From the NCBI RefSeq assembly GCF_035989305.1, contig NZ_CP108514.1, forward strand, positions 7,048,501-7,112,500: a DNA stretch of 64,000 nucleotides, written 5' to 3'. How positions within the stretch are numbered: the stretch's first letter is position 1; every line of letters begins with the position of its first letter. Position numbers and translations under genes: made by a program. The notes under the pieces are model-generated. The model worked only from the letters and a program-made list of their open reading frames with translations. It had not been told where the DNA came from and did not search any database. Source of the stretch: Streptomyces sp. NBC_01233 (lineage in GTDB: Bacteria > Actinomycetota > Actinomycetes > Streptomycetales > Streptomycetaceae). Positions 10,836 through 19,773 of the stretch are shown here, one piece after another.

Positions 10836-13800
10836 CCGACGGGACCACCGGGAACGACCGGCTGCCGCTCACCTTCGGGCAGGAGCTCATCCGGTCCGGA
10901 CACCGGCAGGAGGGGGCGTACGGTCACCACCCGGTCATCGCGCTCCGGCTGACCGGCACCCTCGACCGGACCGAACTCACCGGGGCCCTGCGGCTCCTGG
11001 CGGCCCGGCACGAGCCGCTGCGCACCACGTTCACCGAGGCCGGCGGCCGGCCCGTGCAGAAGGTCTGGCCGGCCGGGCCGCTGGAGCTGGAGTCCGCCGA
11101 CCTGGCGGCGCTGCCCGCAGCGGAGCGCGGCCGCCGGCTCGACGCCCGCATCGCGGAACTGGCCGCCAGGCCGTACGACCTCGCCTCCGGCCCGCTGCTG
11201 CGCTCCCTCCTGGTCCGCCTCGGCGCCGACGAGCACGTGCTGGTGCTGAACGCCCACCGCATCGCCGTGGACGTTCGCTCCCGGGCGCTCCTCGTCGCCG
11301 AGCTGACCGAGCTGTACGCGGCGGCCGTGTCCGGGAGGGCCGCCCGGCTGCCCGAACTCCCGGTCCGCTACGCCCAGTACGCGGCCGAGCAGCGCGCACG
11401 CGTCACCGAGGCCGGACTCGCCGCGCAGCTGGAGCACTGGCGCGGCCACCTCGCCGGCCTGCCCGCCCTGCGGCTGCCCACCGACCGGCCCCGGTCCCGG
11501 GCCCGCAGCGCGCCCGCCGCCCGCCACGAGTTCCGGATACCGGCCGAGGCCGCGAAAGGCCTCACCGCGGCGGCCGAGGCGCACGGCGGCACGCTGTTCG
11601 CCGGCCTCTTCGCCGCCTGCCAGGTGCTGTTCTCCCGGCACACCGGCCAGGAGGACCTGGCCCTGGGCACCCTGGCGGACGGCCGCCCCCGGCCGGTGCT
11701 CGACGGCCTGGTCGGGGCGTTCGACAACCCGCTCCTGCTGCGCGCCCACCTGCGCTCCGAGGCGCCGTTCACCGAGCTGCTGGCGCAGACCTGCGCCACC
11801 CTCGCCGAGGCCGCCGCCCACCAGGACGTGCCCTTCGAGCAGGTCCGCACCGCCCTGGGCGAGGGCAAGGACGCCGGCGACACCCCCGACGTACAGGTGA
11901 TGGTGGTGCTGCGCGGCGCCGCCGGGGCGGCCGGGCCGGTGCAGGCGCCGGAACTCGCCGTACAGGCTTTCCCCGCGCCCGGCGTGCCCGCCGAGTACGA
12001 CATCACCGTCGAGTTCGCCGAGACCGGCACGGGCGAGCTGGCCGGCGCGCTGGAGTACGACACCGCCCTCTTCGACGCGGTCACCGTCGAGGTGCTGGCC
12101 CGCCACCTGGCGGTGCTGCTCGGCGCCGCCGCGGCCGACCCGGCCACCGCCGTGGACGAGCTGCCGCTCGCCGACGAGGAGGAGCTGCGCCTCCTCACCA
12201 CCGAATGGGCCGTCAACCGGACCGAGTTCCCCTCCGAAAGCTGCGTCCACGAGCTCGTCGCCGAACAGGCGCGCCTGCGCCCCGACGCCGTGGCCGTCAG
12301 CGCCGGCCTGGAGACGCTGACCTACGCCGAGCTGGACGCCCGCGCGAACCGGCTGGCCAACCTGCTCGTCGCCGACGGGGTCCGGCCCGGCACGTTCATC
12401 GCCGTCTGCCTGCCCCGCGGTCCCGAGCTCATCACCGCACTGCTCGGCGTCCTGAAGGCGGGCTGCGCCTACCTGCCGCTGAATCCCGACTACCCCGGGG
12501 ACCGGCTGAGCTTCATGCTCTCCGACGCCGAAGTGCCGCTGTGCCTCACCGAGTCCTGGCTGACCGGCAAGCTGCCGTCCGACGGAACGCGGATGATCTC
12601 CCTGGACGAGCAGTACGAGGCCGTCGCCGCCCAGCCGGCCGGCGCCCCGGACGTCCGGGTCACCGCCGACGACCCCGCGTACATCATGTACACGTCGGGT
12701 TCCACCGGCACGCCCAAGGGCGCCGTCATCGGACACCGCTCCGTCGTCCGGCTGTTCCGCAACGCCGACTGGGTGTCGCTGGGCCCGGACGACGTCATGG
12801 CCCAGGGCTCGGACGTCACCTTCGACGCCGCCACCCTCGAGATCTGGGGCCCCCTGCTGGCGGGCAGCCGGATGGTCGTCATCGACAAGGACACGCTGCT
12901 GGACCCGGCGGAACTCACCGCCGCACTGCGCCGGGGCGGCGTCACGACCCTGTTCGTGACCACCGCCGTCTTCAACCAGGTCGTCGCCGCCGACCCGTAC
13001 GCCTTCGGAGCCCTGCGCCACGTGCTCTTCGGCGGTGAGGCGGCCAACTCCGTCCGGGTGGCCGAGGTGCTGGCGGCCGCGCCGCCGCAGCGGCTCGTGA
13101 ACCTCTACGGACCCACCGAGACCGCCGTCCTCGGCACCTGGCACCTCATCCGCGAGGCCGACGAGAACATGCCCGTCCCGATCGGCCGCGCCGTCGCGAA
13201 CACCACCGCGTACGTGCTCGACGAGCAGCTGCGGCCGGCGCCGATCGGGGTGGCCGGCGAGCTGTTCATCGCCGGCCCGGGCGTCGCCCAGGGTTACCTC
13301 AACCGGCCTGAACTGACCGCGGACCGCTTCCTGGACAACCCGTACGGCGGGGCCCCGGACCACCGGATGTACCGGACCGGCGACCTGGTGCGCTGGACCA
13401 GCGCGGGCGTCATCGAGTACGTGGGCCGGGCCGACCACCAGGTCAAGGTCCGCGGCTACCGCATCGAGCCCGGCGAGATCGAACTCGTCCTGCAGCAGCA
13501 CCCCGAGGTCGGGGTGGCGCTGGTGCTGGCCCTGGCCGACGGAGAGCACAAGCGCCTCGTCGGCTATGTGACGCCCGCCGCCGCGGGACACCACCCGCAG
13601 CCGGCAGAGCTGCGGGAGTTCGTCTCCGCCCGGCTGCCCGTCCACATGGTGCCGTCCGCCCTCGTGTGCCTGGAACAGTTCCCGCTCACCCCGAGCGGCA
13701 AGGTCGACCGCAAGGCCCTGCCCGCCCCGGAGCACGCGACCGCCCCCGCGGGCGCCCGGGAGCCCCGTACGGGCACCGAGCGGCTGCTCGCCCAGATCTG

Positions 13801-13993
13801 GTCCGACGTGCTCGGCATCCCGGCCGTCGGCGTCACCGACAACTTCTACGAGCTGGGCGGGGACTCCATCCTCGGCATCAGGGTGGTCGCCCGGGCGAAG
13901 AAGGCGGGGCTGGTGATCTCCGCCAAGGACGTGTTCCGCAAGCAGACGATCGCCGAACTCGCCACCACCGCGGTGGCGGCGGAAGCCGCCTGA
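10832..13993 (+). CDS. Stand-alone NRPS module C*-A-T with degenerate condensation domain
   Basis: A 1053-residue protein. Residues 10-450 form a condensation-domain fold in which the HHxxxDG site reads HRIAVDV: the second, catalytic His is Arg (residue 143) and the Gly is Val. Residues about 470-960 are an adenylation domain (YTSGSTG, YRTGD, GKVDRK), and about 980-1045 a carrier domain with GGDSI. No TE or further module follows. The A-domain pocket reads about D-A-L-N-L-G-L-V-L-K by eye, which I cannot assign. An isolated A-T with a dead C domain, coupled to an FAD oxygenase and next to a P450, resembles carrier-bound amino-acid modification lines such as the NikP1/NikQ type. The MbtH protein at 52 kb may support its A domain. 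A role in chain elongation is not excluded. Confidence 0.93.
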   Translation: MTDGTTGNDRLPLTFGQELIRSGHRQEGAYGHHPVIALRLTGTLDRTELTGALRLLAARHEPLRTTFTEAGGRPVQKVWPAGPLELESADLAALPAAERGRRLDARIAELAARPYDLASGPLLRSLLVRLGADEHVLVLNAHRIAVDVRSRALLVAELTELYAAAVSGRAARLPELPVRYAQYAAEQRARVTEAGLAAQLEHWRGHLAGLPALRLPTDRPRSRARSAPAARHEFRIPAEAAKGLTAAAEAHGGTLFAGLFAACQVLFSRHTGQEDLALGTLADGRPRPVLDGLVGAFDNPLLLRAHLRSEAPFTELLAQTCATLAEAAAHQDVPFEQVRTALGEGKDAGDTPDVQVMVVLRGAAGAAGPVQAPELAVQAFPAPGVPAEYDITVEFAETGTGELAGALEYDTALFDAVTVEVLARHLAVLLGAAAADPATAVDELPLADEEELRLLTTEWAVNRTEFPSESCVHELVAEQARLRPDAVAVSAGLETLTYAELDARANRLANLLVADGVRPGTFIAVCLPRGPELITALLGVLKAGCAYLPLNPDYPGDRLSFMLSDAEVPLCLTESWLTGKLPSDGTRMISLDEQYEAVAAQPAGAPDVRVTADDPAYIMYTSGSTGTPKGAVIGHRSVVRLFRNADWVSLGPDDVMAQGSDVTFDAATLEIWGPLLAGSRMVVIDKDTLLDPAELTAALRRGGVTTLFVTTAVFNQVVAADPYAFGALRHVLFGGEAANSVRVAEVLAAAPPQRLVNLYGPTETAVLGTWHLIREADENMPVPIGRAVANTTAYVLDEQLRPAPIGVAGELFIAGPGVAQGYLNRPELTADRFLDNPYGGAPDHRMYRTGDLVRWTSAGVIEYVGRADHQVKVRGYRIEPGEIELVLQQHPEVGVALVLALADGEHKRLVGYVTPAAAGHHPQPAELREFVSARLPVHMVPSALVCLEQFPLTPSGKVDRKALPAPEHATAPAGAREPRTGTERLLAQIWSDVLGIPAVGVTDNFYELGGDSILGIRVVARAKKAGLVISAKDVFRKQTIAELATTAVAAEAA

Positions 13994-14040
13994 GGCCCTC
14001 CGCCCGCCCCCTGCCCACCTCCGTCGAAGACCGTTACCGT

Positions 14041-14064
14041 GCCGCGGACCTCCGGGTCCGCGGC
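14041..14064 (+). promoter_or_regulatory. 10-bp hairpin before the P450
   Basis: Arms at 14041-14050 and 14055-14064 are exactly complementary with a 4-base loop, ending just before the GGAGGAG ribosome binding site of the P450 at 14083. It could be a partial terminator or an mRNA structure that tunes the P450 relative to the NRPS. It is weaker than the cluster's other hairpins. Confidence 0.5.
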
Positions 14065-14082
14065 CCTGGAGGAGACATACCG

Positions 14083-15342
14083 ATGACTGCCCCCACCCTG
14101 CCGGCGGCCGACTCGGCCGATCTGGCGGCCCTGGCCGATCCGGCCGCCTACGACCTCACCGACCCGCAGACCTTCGAGGACAACGACCCGCATCAGCTGT
14201 GGCGGCCCTTCCGCGCGCACAACCCGGTCTTCTGGCACGCGGCCCGGGACGGCAAGCCCGGATTCTGGGTCCTCACCAAGTACGACGACATCATGACCGC
14301 CTACCGCGACAACAAGCGGTACACCTCCGAGCAGGGCAACGTGCTCAGCACCCTGCTGCTCGGCGAGGACTCCGCCGCGGGCAAGATGCTCGCCGTCACC
14401 GACGGCCCGCGCCACCGCGAGATCCGCAACCTGATGATGAAGTCCTTCTCGCCGCGCGTCCTGGCCCCGGTCGTGGAGAACGTCCAGAAGCTCACCGACC
14501 GCCTCGTCTCCGAGGCCGTCGAGCAGGGTGAGGTGGACTTCGTCGCCGCCGTCGCCGACCGGATCCCCATCCACAGCATCGGCGACCTCATGGGCATCCC
14601 CGCCGAGGACCGCGAGCAGCTCGTGGACTGGAACGCCCAGACCCTGTCGCGGTACAGCGCCGACGACGGCGAAGAGGTCTCGCTGATGGCGCGCAACGAG
14701 ATCGTGCTCTACATCTCCGGCCTGATGGCCGAGCGCCGCCGCAACCCCGGCGAGGACGTCCTCAGCACGCTGGCCACCGCCACGATCGACGGCGAGCCGC
14801 TCAGCGAGGAGGAGATCATCTACAACGCGTACAGCCTGATCCTGGGCGGCGACGAGTCGAGCCGGGCCACCGCCTCCGGCATCGTGCACGCCTTCAGCCA
14901 GTACGAGGACCAGTGGCGCCGGCTGAAGAACGCGGAGGTCACGCTGGAGAGCGCCACCGAGGAGGTCATGCGCTGGACCACACCGACCATGCACTTCGGC
15001 CGGCACGCCCTGGTGGACATCCCGATCCGCGACCACGTCGTGAAGGCCGGTGAGATCGTCACCCTGTGGAACAGCTCGGCCAACTTCGACGAGGACGCGT
15101 TCACCGACCCCTACACCTTCGACCTGGCGCGCACGCCCAACAAGCACGTCAGCTTCGGCCACGGACCGCACTTCTGCCTCGGCGCCTACCTGGGCCGTGT
15201 CCACATGATCTCCATGCTGGAGTCGCTGCGGACGCGGGTGGCCGACATCGAGCTGCTCGCCCCGCCCACCCGGCTCTTCTCCAACTTCGCCAACGGCCAC
15301 GCCACCTTGAAGGTCCGCCTGACCGGCGAACGCCCGGCCTGA
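14083..15342 (+). CDS. Cytochrome P450, candidate carrier-bound substrate oxidase
   Basis: A 419-residue P450 of a different subfamily from the tandem pair. Its I-helix reads LILGGDESSRAT, with Ser in place of the usual Thr. EEVMRW supplies ExxR, and the heme loop is FGHGPHFCLGAY. The start is the ATG at 14083 with GGAGGAG nine bases upstream. It is the only gene after the C*-A-T protein in this unit, so a likely job is hydroxylation of the amino acid held on that carrier, as P450s do in skyllamycin and nikkomycin biosynthesis. That is context-based inference; it could equally act on the peptide or polyketide. It converges with a small minus-strand gene; only a short 6-bp hairpin (15351-15368) lies between. 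Confidence 0.92.
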   Translation: MTAPTLPAADSADLAALADPAAYDLTDPQTFEDNDPHQLWRPFRAHNPVFWHAARDGKPGFWVLTKYDDIMTAYRDNKRYTSEQGNVLSTLLLGEDSAAGKMLAVTDGPRHREIRNLMMKSFSPRVLAPVVENVQKLTDRLVSEAVEQGEVDFVAAVADRIPIHSIGDLMGIPAEDREQLVDWNAQTLSRYSADDGEEVSLMARNEIVLYISGLMAERRRNPGEDVLSTLATATIDGEPLSEEEIIYNAYSLILGGDESSRATASGIVHAFSQYEDQWRRLKNAEVTLESATEEVMRWTTPTMHFGRHALVDIPIRDHVVKAGEIVTLWNSSANFDEDAFTDPYTFDLARTPNKHVSFGHGPHFCLGAYLGRVHMISMLESLRTRVADIELLAPPTRLFSNFANGHATLKVRLTGERPA

Positions 15343-15402
15343 TGGCCGTCCTCCGGAAAGCACCGGAGCCTGACACGTCGACGGCAATTGCCTTCCGGCT
15401 GT

Positions 15403-15660
15403 TCACCGTTGACACTGCAGAGCGTCGGCCCCCGCGGCGATGATCTCGGCGAGCCGGTTGGCGAAGTCCGCGTTGCAGCCTCCGAGCCGGACGAAGCCGT
15501 GGCCGGCCACCGGCCCGTCGTTGCACAGCGAGGGAAGGGTCAGGTCCGCGAGCGCGAGCGCCGCCTGGAGGTTGGTCACGGCCTCTTCGCCGGCCCGGTA
15601 GGCGGAGTCCTGGCGCCGCTTGTACCTGGTTCGTTCGGTGTAGGTCATTTCGTAGGCCAT
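15403..15660 (-). CDS. Small hypothetical protein
   Basis: An 85-residue protein with a basic N-terminus (TERTRYKRRQ), a helical middle (EEAVTNLQAALALADL) and two Cys. It has no signal peptide, membrane segment or motif that I recognise. Codon use looks genuinely coding and the start ATG at 15660 has a weak GAGAG upstream. It points against the NRPS-P450 genes and has no close partner on its own strand, so nothing ties it to the pathway. Confidence 0.6.
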   Translation of the reverse strand: MAYEMTYTERTRYKRRQDSAYRAGEEAVTNLQAALALADLTLPSLCNDGPVAGHGFVRLGGCNADFANRLAEIIAAGADALQCQR

Positions 15661-16235
15661 GCTGATGATCTCTCGTGGTAGGCGTGGGAGGTGACGCGCC
15701 GGAGCGCGGCGTGGATCTGGTTCGGTCCGGTCCGGTCCGGTCCGTCGGGGATGCCGACGGCAGCGGCCGGCGTCCGTTTCCGGGCACGGCCGTGCCCGGC
15801 GGCGCGTCGTCCGGATGTGCCGCAGCCACCGGATGGCCGGGGCGCGACGCGGTCCGCCCCGCAGCGCGGGGAGCGGGTCCGGGCCCAGGCCGCGATGCGA
15901 CGGGACGAGGACGTAGACCGTGGGGCTGAGTCTGTGGACGGCCCGTGACTATCGGTTTCGATCTTCGTTTCAAAGGTGCAGGCGAGCACTCTTGTGACGC
16001 GTGGGGAAGGAGTGGGTTGTCAAGGAAGTTAGCGGCTGTCACCGCCCCCGCTCTTCGCGGTCGCCGTCCACGCCATGCCCGGCCCTCTCGCGTCGCGGTC
16101 CGTCGGCACCCCTCTCACGGGAGCTCACCGACTCGCGCCGAGCAGCCGACCCGAGAACCCCGCGACCCACGGTCCCGGCCGAGGACCGCAGCTCTGACCT
16201 GCGTTGCAGAGGACACCGCCGCGCGCGTACGGCCG
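15661..16235. other. Stretch without a supported gene
   Basis: About 575 bases with no ORF that has both a plausible start and convincing codon use. It holds the fourfold CGGTC repeat near 15723 and, toward 15950-16020, slightly less GC-rich sequence that could carry a promoter for the small gene ending at 15403. Confidence 0.5.
15723..15742. repeat. Tandem CGGTC x4
   Basis: Four head-to-tail copies of the pentamer CGGTC in non-coding sequence. It is probably a slippage product; no function is evident. Confidence 0.7.
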
Positions 16236-17135
16236 TCATGCGCCGTACCCGAATCCACGACCGCCGGACGCAGAGCGAACGGCCTTCTTCTCCGCCACGG
16301 AGTAGCGGGGAGGGACACCGTCCTGGCCGCGCCCGGCCGCGGTCGCCTGCCCGAGCACCGAGGCGGGCGGGGTCCGGTGCCGTGGCGCAGCTTGGCGGGG
16401 CGGGCGCGTCAGTGTGATCTGGCGGACCAGCTGCTGGAAGCAGGCCAGCGCCGCGACCGCGGGAAGTGCGGACGACGTCCCGGCAGCGATCGTTCTGGGC
16501 GCCTGAGCCACGCACAGGAGCGTGGCCAGGGTGGAGAACAGCAGCACGATGGACCACGAATGCAGCGCGCGGCGCTGGTGCAGCGCGGATCTGAGGATGG
16601 ACAGGGAAGCGACCATCCAGGGGCCGTAGATCAGCAGGGGCCACCAGCCGACCACTTCGCTGGCCGTGTGGAGTCCGGCGCTGTGGCGCAGGGCGTCACA
16701 GATGGCCAGTCCGCTGAGGATGCTCACCACGGCGGCGATGACGGCGACCAGCACGGCGGTGAACAGGCTGCCCGTTCGCAGCAGGGTCACCACCGGCGAC
16801 TTCGACGTGCTCCGGCGGTGTCCGCTGGAGGCCTGCTTGGGCGGCCGCTCGGCAGGCGTTTGCTTCAGCCCCGCTACGAGGCCGAGGGCGTCGACCGTGT
16901 CACCGGCGTCGTCGAAGCCGACGTGGCTGAAGGGCTCCGGCTGCCCGGGCGGAGCGCTCTCCTGGAGAAGGATGGCGAGCTCTTCCGCCGGATCCCACGG
17001 CCGGTCCGGCCCGTCGGCCCCGCCGAGCGGTTGCCCGGGGAAGTGCTGCTGTACGTGGTCCGGCCGGCGCCAGAACGCGGTGGTGTCCGGCTGCGGGAGG
17101 CCGTGGATGTCCGGGTATCCGTACGGCTCAAACAC
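16236..17135 (-). CDS. DUF2637-like membrane protein
   Basis: A 299-residue protein with a hydrophilic N-terminal 115 residues starting MFEPYGYPDIHGLP, then about four hydrophobic segments (near residues 118-145, 160-180, 190-210 and 215-235) including the WWPLLIYGPW and LLFSTLATLLCVAQAPRT stretches, and a basic tail. This pattern matches the DUF2637 proteins common in Streptomyces, some of them encoded near plasmid-transfer genes; no biochemical function is established. The start is a GTG at 17135 that overlaps the end of the upstream gene by 8 bases. There is no good ribosome binding site, so translational coupling is likely. It does not look like a biosynthetic gene. Confidence 0.72.
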   Translation of the reverse strand: MFEPYGYPDIHGLPQPDTTAFWRRPDHVQQHFPGQPLGGADGPDRPWDPAEELAILLQESAPPGQPEPFSHVGFDDAGDTVDALGLVAGLKQTPAERPPKQASSGHRRSTSKSPVVTLLRTGSLFTAVLVAVIAAVVSILSGLAICDALRHSAGLHTASEVVGWWPLLIYGPWMVASLSILRSALHQRRALHSWSIVLLFSTLATLLCVAQAPRTIAAGTSSALPAVAALACFQQLVRQITLTRPPRQAAPRHRTPPASVLGQATAAGRGQDGVPPRYSVAEKKAVRSASGGRGFGYGA

Positions 17136-17442
17136 GGGAGTTGCCGCCCGAGTGCTCGTCGACAGGCGCCGTGGACGGTGCGGTGCTCCCCGACCTCCGG
17201 TCGAACTCGACCTGGATCACGCTCATCGTATGGAGGAAGTCCTCAAAGATCGAGGATGAGTAGCTCAGATCGATCTCCCGGCTCTCGTGTTCCAGCGTTG
17301 CGTTCCCGGACTCGCTGCACCCTGTTGCGCGTGGGGTGAAAGTCCACTTTCCGATCCGGGTGGCCCCGGAGTGAAAGCTGCCTCCCTGTCCGTCCACTTC
17401 CACAGGCTTGCGGAAGAAGACGGGGAGCTTTGCTGTTGTCAT
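17128..17442 (-). CDS. Hypothetical protein coupled to the DUF2637 gene
   Basis: A 104-residue protein from the ATG at 17442. It is rich in Ser/Thr and charged residues, with a pattern of short beta-like stretches (GKWTFTPR, IDLSYSSS, MSVIQVEF). There is no signal peptide or recognised motif. It overlaps the DUF2637 start, so the pair is probably expressed as one unit. A longer in-frame start at 17541 exists but lacks coding character. The sequence upstream has only a weak GGA in the ribosome binding position. Confidence 0.55.
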   Translation of the reverse strand: MTTAKLPVFFRKPVEVDGQGGSFHSGATRIGKWTFTPRATGCSESGNATLEHESREIDLSYSSSIFEDFLHTMSVIQVEFDRRSGSTAPSTAPVDEHSGGNSRV

Positions 17443-17663
17443 ATTCCATAAACGCTGTCGATGTTGGTCAGGGTGTGCGCCATCCGGGTGATGGTGGCAG
17501 ATGAACAGGCGTTGCCTGCCGTTTATCGGTTCTGCAAACACGACAAGAGTTCGGCAGCCACGTCCTGCCGCGCCGCCGCGCCGCAGCTCACGGAGACGAA
17601 GAGCGGCAGGCCGGAGCGGGTCCCGAGTCCAGTGGACCCCTCGCCGCTCACCCCTGACATCCG

Positions 17664-17682
17664 GTCCGCCGCGACGGCGGAC
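17664..17682. repeat. 8-bp inverted repeat, 3-base loop
   Basis: GTCCGCCG and CGGCGGAC separated by CGA. It could be an operator or a small hairpin about 220 bases upstream of the hypothetical/DUF2637 pair, which is transcribed away from it. Confidence 0.5.
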
Positions 17683-18274
17683 GGGTCACACGTATCCACT
17701 CCCGCGACGGGCCGCCATCCGGCAGATCATCAGTTGAAAGACTGAGATGCCAAGGCTGGGCCGATTGCTGCGCATGGCTGCAATCGGCGGGGAGGGCGCA
17801 ACTCTGCATATGCCCCTGCGTTATGACCGACGATCGCCGGGGCTCAGGTCGTGTGCGCCCCTTGAACCATCAGCCTTCGAAAGGACCAGCCGTGGGCAAT
17901 ATCCTCCTGTGGATCGTGCTGATCTCCGCAGCCCTGGGCACAGGTTGCACTGCCTTGACGTCATCAGGGACTGGCCGTCTATGGCGCGTGGACGCCCTTG
18001 AACTGAGGCGCCAACAGCGCTTCAGGCATGTCCTGTCCTGTCATGTGGATGCCATCCGGCTGTCTCGCCAGGCGGCCGCGGCGTCGGTGCAACCGGGAGA
18101 GGGGCCCGCAGGCGCCTCGGCCTGCGTGGGCGAGGACCCGTTCCGGGTCGTCCACGAGCCGTGTCGGCCGCCGTTCGCGCGAGACCTCTACGGCGGTGCC
18201 CCTCCCCGTCGCCGGCCGTCGCCACTCGCCGAATGACCACTGTTCGAGCGCGGCCGATATCGCTGAATCTCTCA

Positions 18275-18328
18275 AAAACCCCGGCAATCCGCACGCGGCC
18301 GGTCGCATAAAACCCCGGCAATCCGTAC
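18275..18328. repeat. 20-bp direct repeat, one mismatch
   Basis: Copies at 18275-18294 and 18309-18328 share AAAACCCCGGCAATCCG and differ at one base. The 34-base period is close to three helical turns, which fits a paired protein-binding site upstream of the AT-rich promoter-like region. Confidence 0.65.
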
Positions 18329-18578
18329 ATTGCTGGCTCTCGCCGCGATATTTGGGCACGCTGAATTTGTCGCGACCTTTCTCATTCTCGTTCGACGTAC
18401 TTCCGTGCTACGCGTCTGGGGAAATGGTGAGAAGTGTCAAAAATAAAAGAAATATCATCTTTCTGTTCCTGAGGGGGTCTCTGGTCGGCAATTCGCAAGG
18501 GGCTGCCACCCTTCCCGGGGCCGCCCTCCGGCAGCAAGGTCTATCCGTCCCACCGCGTGCGACCAAGAGAAGGGTTGC

Positions 18579-18911
18579 GTGAGCATGGCCCCCTACGGTG
18601 ACCGATTCCGAGGCTCCTGGGCAGCTGCCCGGCGCCGTGTCCGGCTGGCGGCAGTCCGGGTGGCGAGCGCAGTGCGGGCGGCGCTGATGCGGGTGATGCG
18701 CCGCCTCGCCGAGGCGGGCACGGCCGGTTCAGCCGGCTCGCCCCCGACGAAAATATGCTCGACCCAGGTGCTTCAGGACGAATACAGGGCGGGCTTCTGC
18801 CTGCCCTCGCCCCGTCCGGCGAGGGCCGCGAGCGACCTCCACGAATGTCCGTGGTGCCTGTCCCTCGGGAATCCCGACACACCCGGCCGGGACGACCCCG
18901 CCGAGCACTGA
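18579..18911 (+). CDS. Possible small Cys-containing protein
   Basis: 110 residues from a GTG at 18579 with GAGAAGG six bases upstream; an ATG at 18585 is an alternative. The N-terminal 45 residues form a strongly basic amphipathic helix (RFRGSWAAARRRVRLAAVRV and on). The C-terminal half has four Cys, including a CPWC pair. I do not recognise it. The good ribosome binding site and an AT-rich region upstream support it; the short length and lack of a known family count against it. It converges with the thioesterase operon. Confidence 0.4.
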   Translation: MSMAPYGDRFRGSWAAARRRVRLAAVRVASAVRAALMRVMRRLAEAGTAGSAGSPPTKICSTQVLQDEYRAGFCLPSPRPARAASDLHECPWCLSLGNPDTPGRDDPAEH

Positions 18912-18922
18912 CGGAAAGGGAT

Positions 18923-18966
18923 CCGGGCCGGCCGTCTCGTATCAATATGCCCGGCCGCCGGCCCGG
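18923..18966 (-). terminator. Putative terminator of the PKS operon
   Basis: CCGGGCCGG at 18923-18931 pairs with CCGGCCCGG at 18958-18966, with a 26-base loop that has further partial pairing. It sits just after the last gene of the minus-strand operon. Confidence 0.45.
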
Positions 18967-18975
18967 GTCACCGGG

Positions 18976-19773
18976 TCAGCGGCCGCTGCCGACCAGGGAG
19001 GCGGCGGCGAAGGCGCGGAGATCGTCCGCGATCGCCCGGGCCACCTCGTGCTCGGAGGACTGGAGGTAGAAGTGGCCGCCCTCGAAGAAGCGCGCCGTGA
19101 AGGCGGCCGCCGTGTGCTCGCTCCACTGCAGCAGCCCCTCGCGCGGCACGTTGAAGTCCTGTGCCCCGGAGTACGCGTGCAGGGGGCAGGCGAGCCGGGA
19201 GCCCACGCCGCCCCGATAGCCCTCCGCGGCCTTGAAGTCGGCGCGCAGGGAGGGCAGGACCGCCGCCATCAGGTCCTTGTCGGCCAACAGCTCCGGCGGT
19301 GTACCGGCCAGGTCGAAGATCGACGAGGCGAGCTCCTCGTCCTCCATGCGGGACAGGCCCCGGCTCAGGTGGATGGCGGCCGCCGGCCGGCCCGAGACGA
19401 TCACGCCGATCGGTGCGCGGTCCGGGTGCAGGCGCTCCAGCCGCAGGGCCACCTCGTACGCGACGATCGAGCCCAGGCTGTGCCCGAACAGGGCGAGCGG
19501 CCGGTGAGCGCGGGGGAGCAGGGCCTCGACGACCTGGTCGGCCATCTCCCCGATGTCCTCGATGCAGCGCTCGCCCATCCGGTCCTGGCGGCCCGGGTAC
19601 TGCACGTTGAGCACCTCGGCGCTGTCGGACAGGGCCGCCGACAGGCTGTAGTAGCCCGTCGCCGAGCCGCCCGCGTGCGGGAAGACGACCAGCGTCGGGG
19701 CTCCGGCCGGCGGCCGGTGGTAACTGCGCAGCCAGCCCGTCGGGTCGGAGCCCGAGCCGTAGGGTCGCTTCAT
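18976..19773 (-). CDS. Type II thioesterase
   Basis: A 265-residue alpha/beta hydrolase of the RedJ/GrsT type. It has FPHAGGSATGYYSL near residue 31, the nucleophile motif GHSLGS near residue 95, and a late GGHFYL with the catalytic His. These enzymes remove wrong or stalled acyl groups from PKS and NRPS carrier domains. It is last in the minus-strand operon and overlaps the gene before it by ATGA (19770-19773), so the two are translated in a fixed ratio. With the TE half of the upstream fusion and the NRPS TE, the window encodes three thioesterase domains. Confidence 0.93.
   Translation of the reverse strand: MKRPYGSGSDPTGWLRSYHRPPAGAPTLVVFPHAGGSATGYYSLSAALSDSAEVLNVQYPGRQDRMGERCIEDIGEMADQVVEALLPRAHRPLALFGHSLGSIVAYEVALRLERLHPDRAPIGVIVSGRPAAAIHLSRGLSRMEDEELASSIFDLAGTPPELLADKDLMAAVLPSLRADFKAAEGYRGGVGSRLACPLHAYSGAQDFNVPREGLLQWSEHTAAAFTARFFEGGHFYLQSSEHEVARAIADDLRAFAAASLVGSGR

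Larger units (their letters stand above)
17443..18578. other. Long stretch with no convincing gene
   Basis: More than 1.1 kb with no ORF of clear coding character on either strand. It contains an exact inverted repeat (17664-17682), a 20-bp direct repeat (18275-18328) and, from about 18350 to 18490, unusually AT-rich sequence for this genome with A-rich runs, which suits a promoter for the small gene at 18579. Parts may be decayed genes. Confidence 0.55.

Noticed and set aside
16001..16644. Several ORFs of 70-200 codons around 16 kb
   Set aside because: They overlap the DUF2637 gene or its non-coding flank, are Arg/Pro/Ser-rich, and lack ribosome binding sites.
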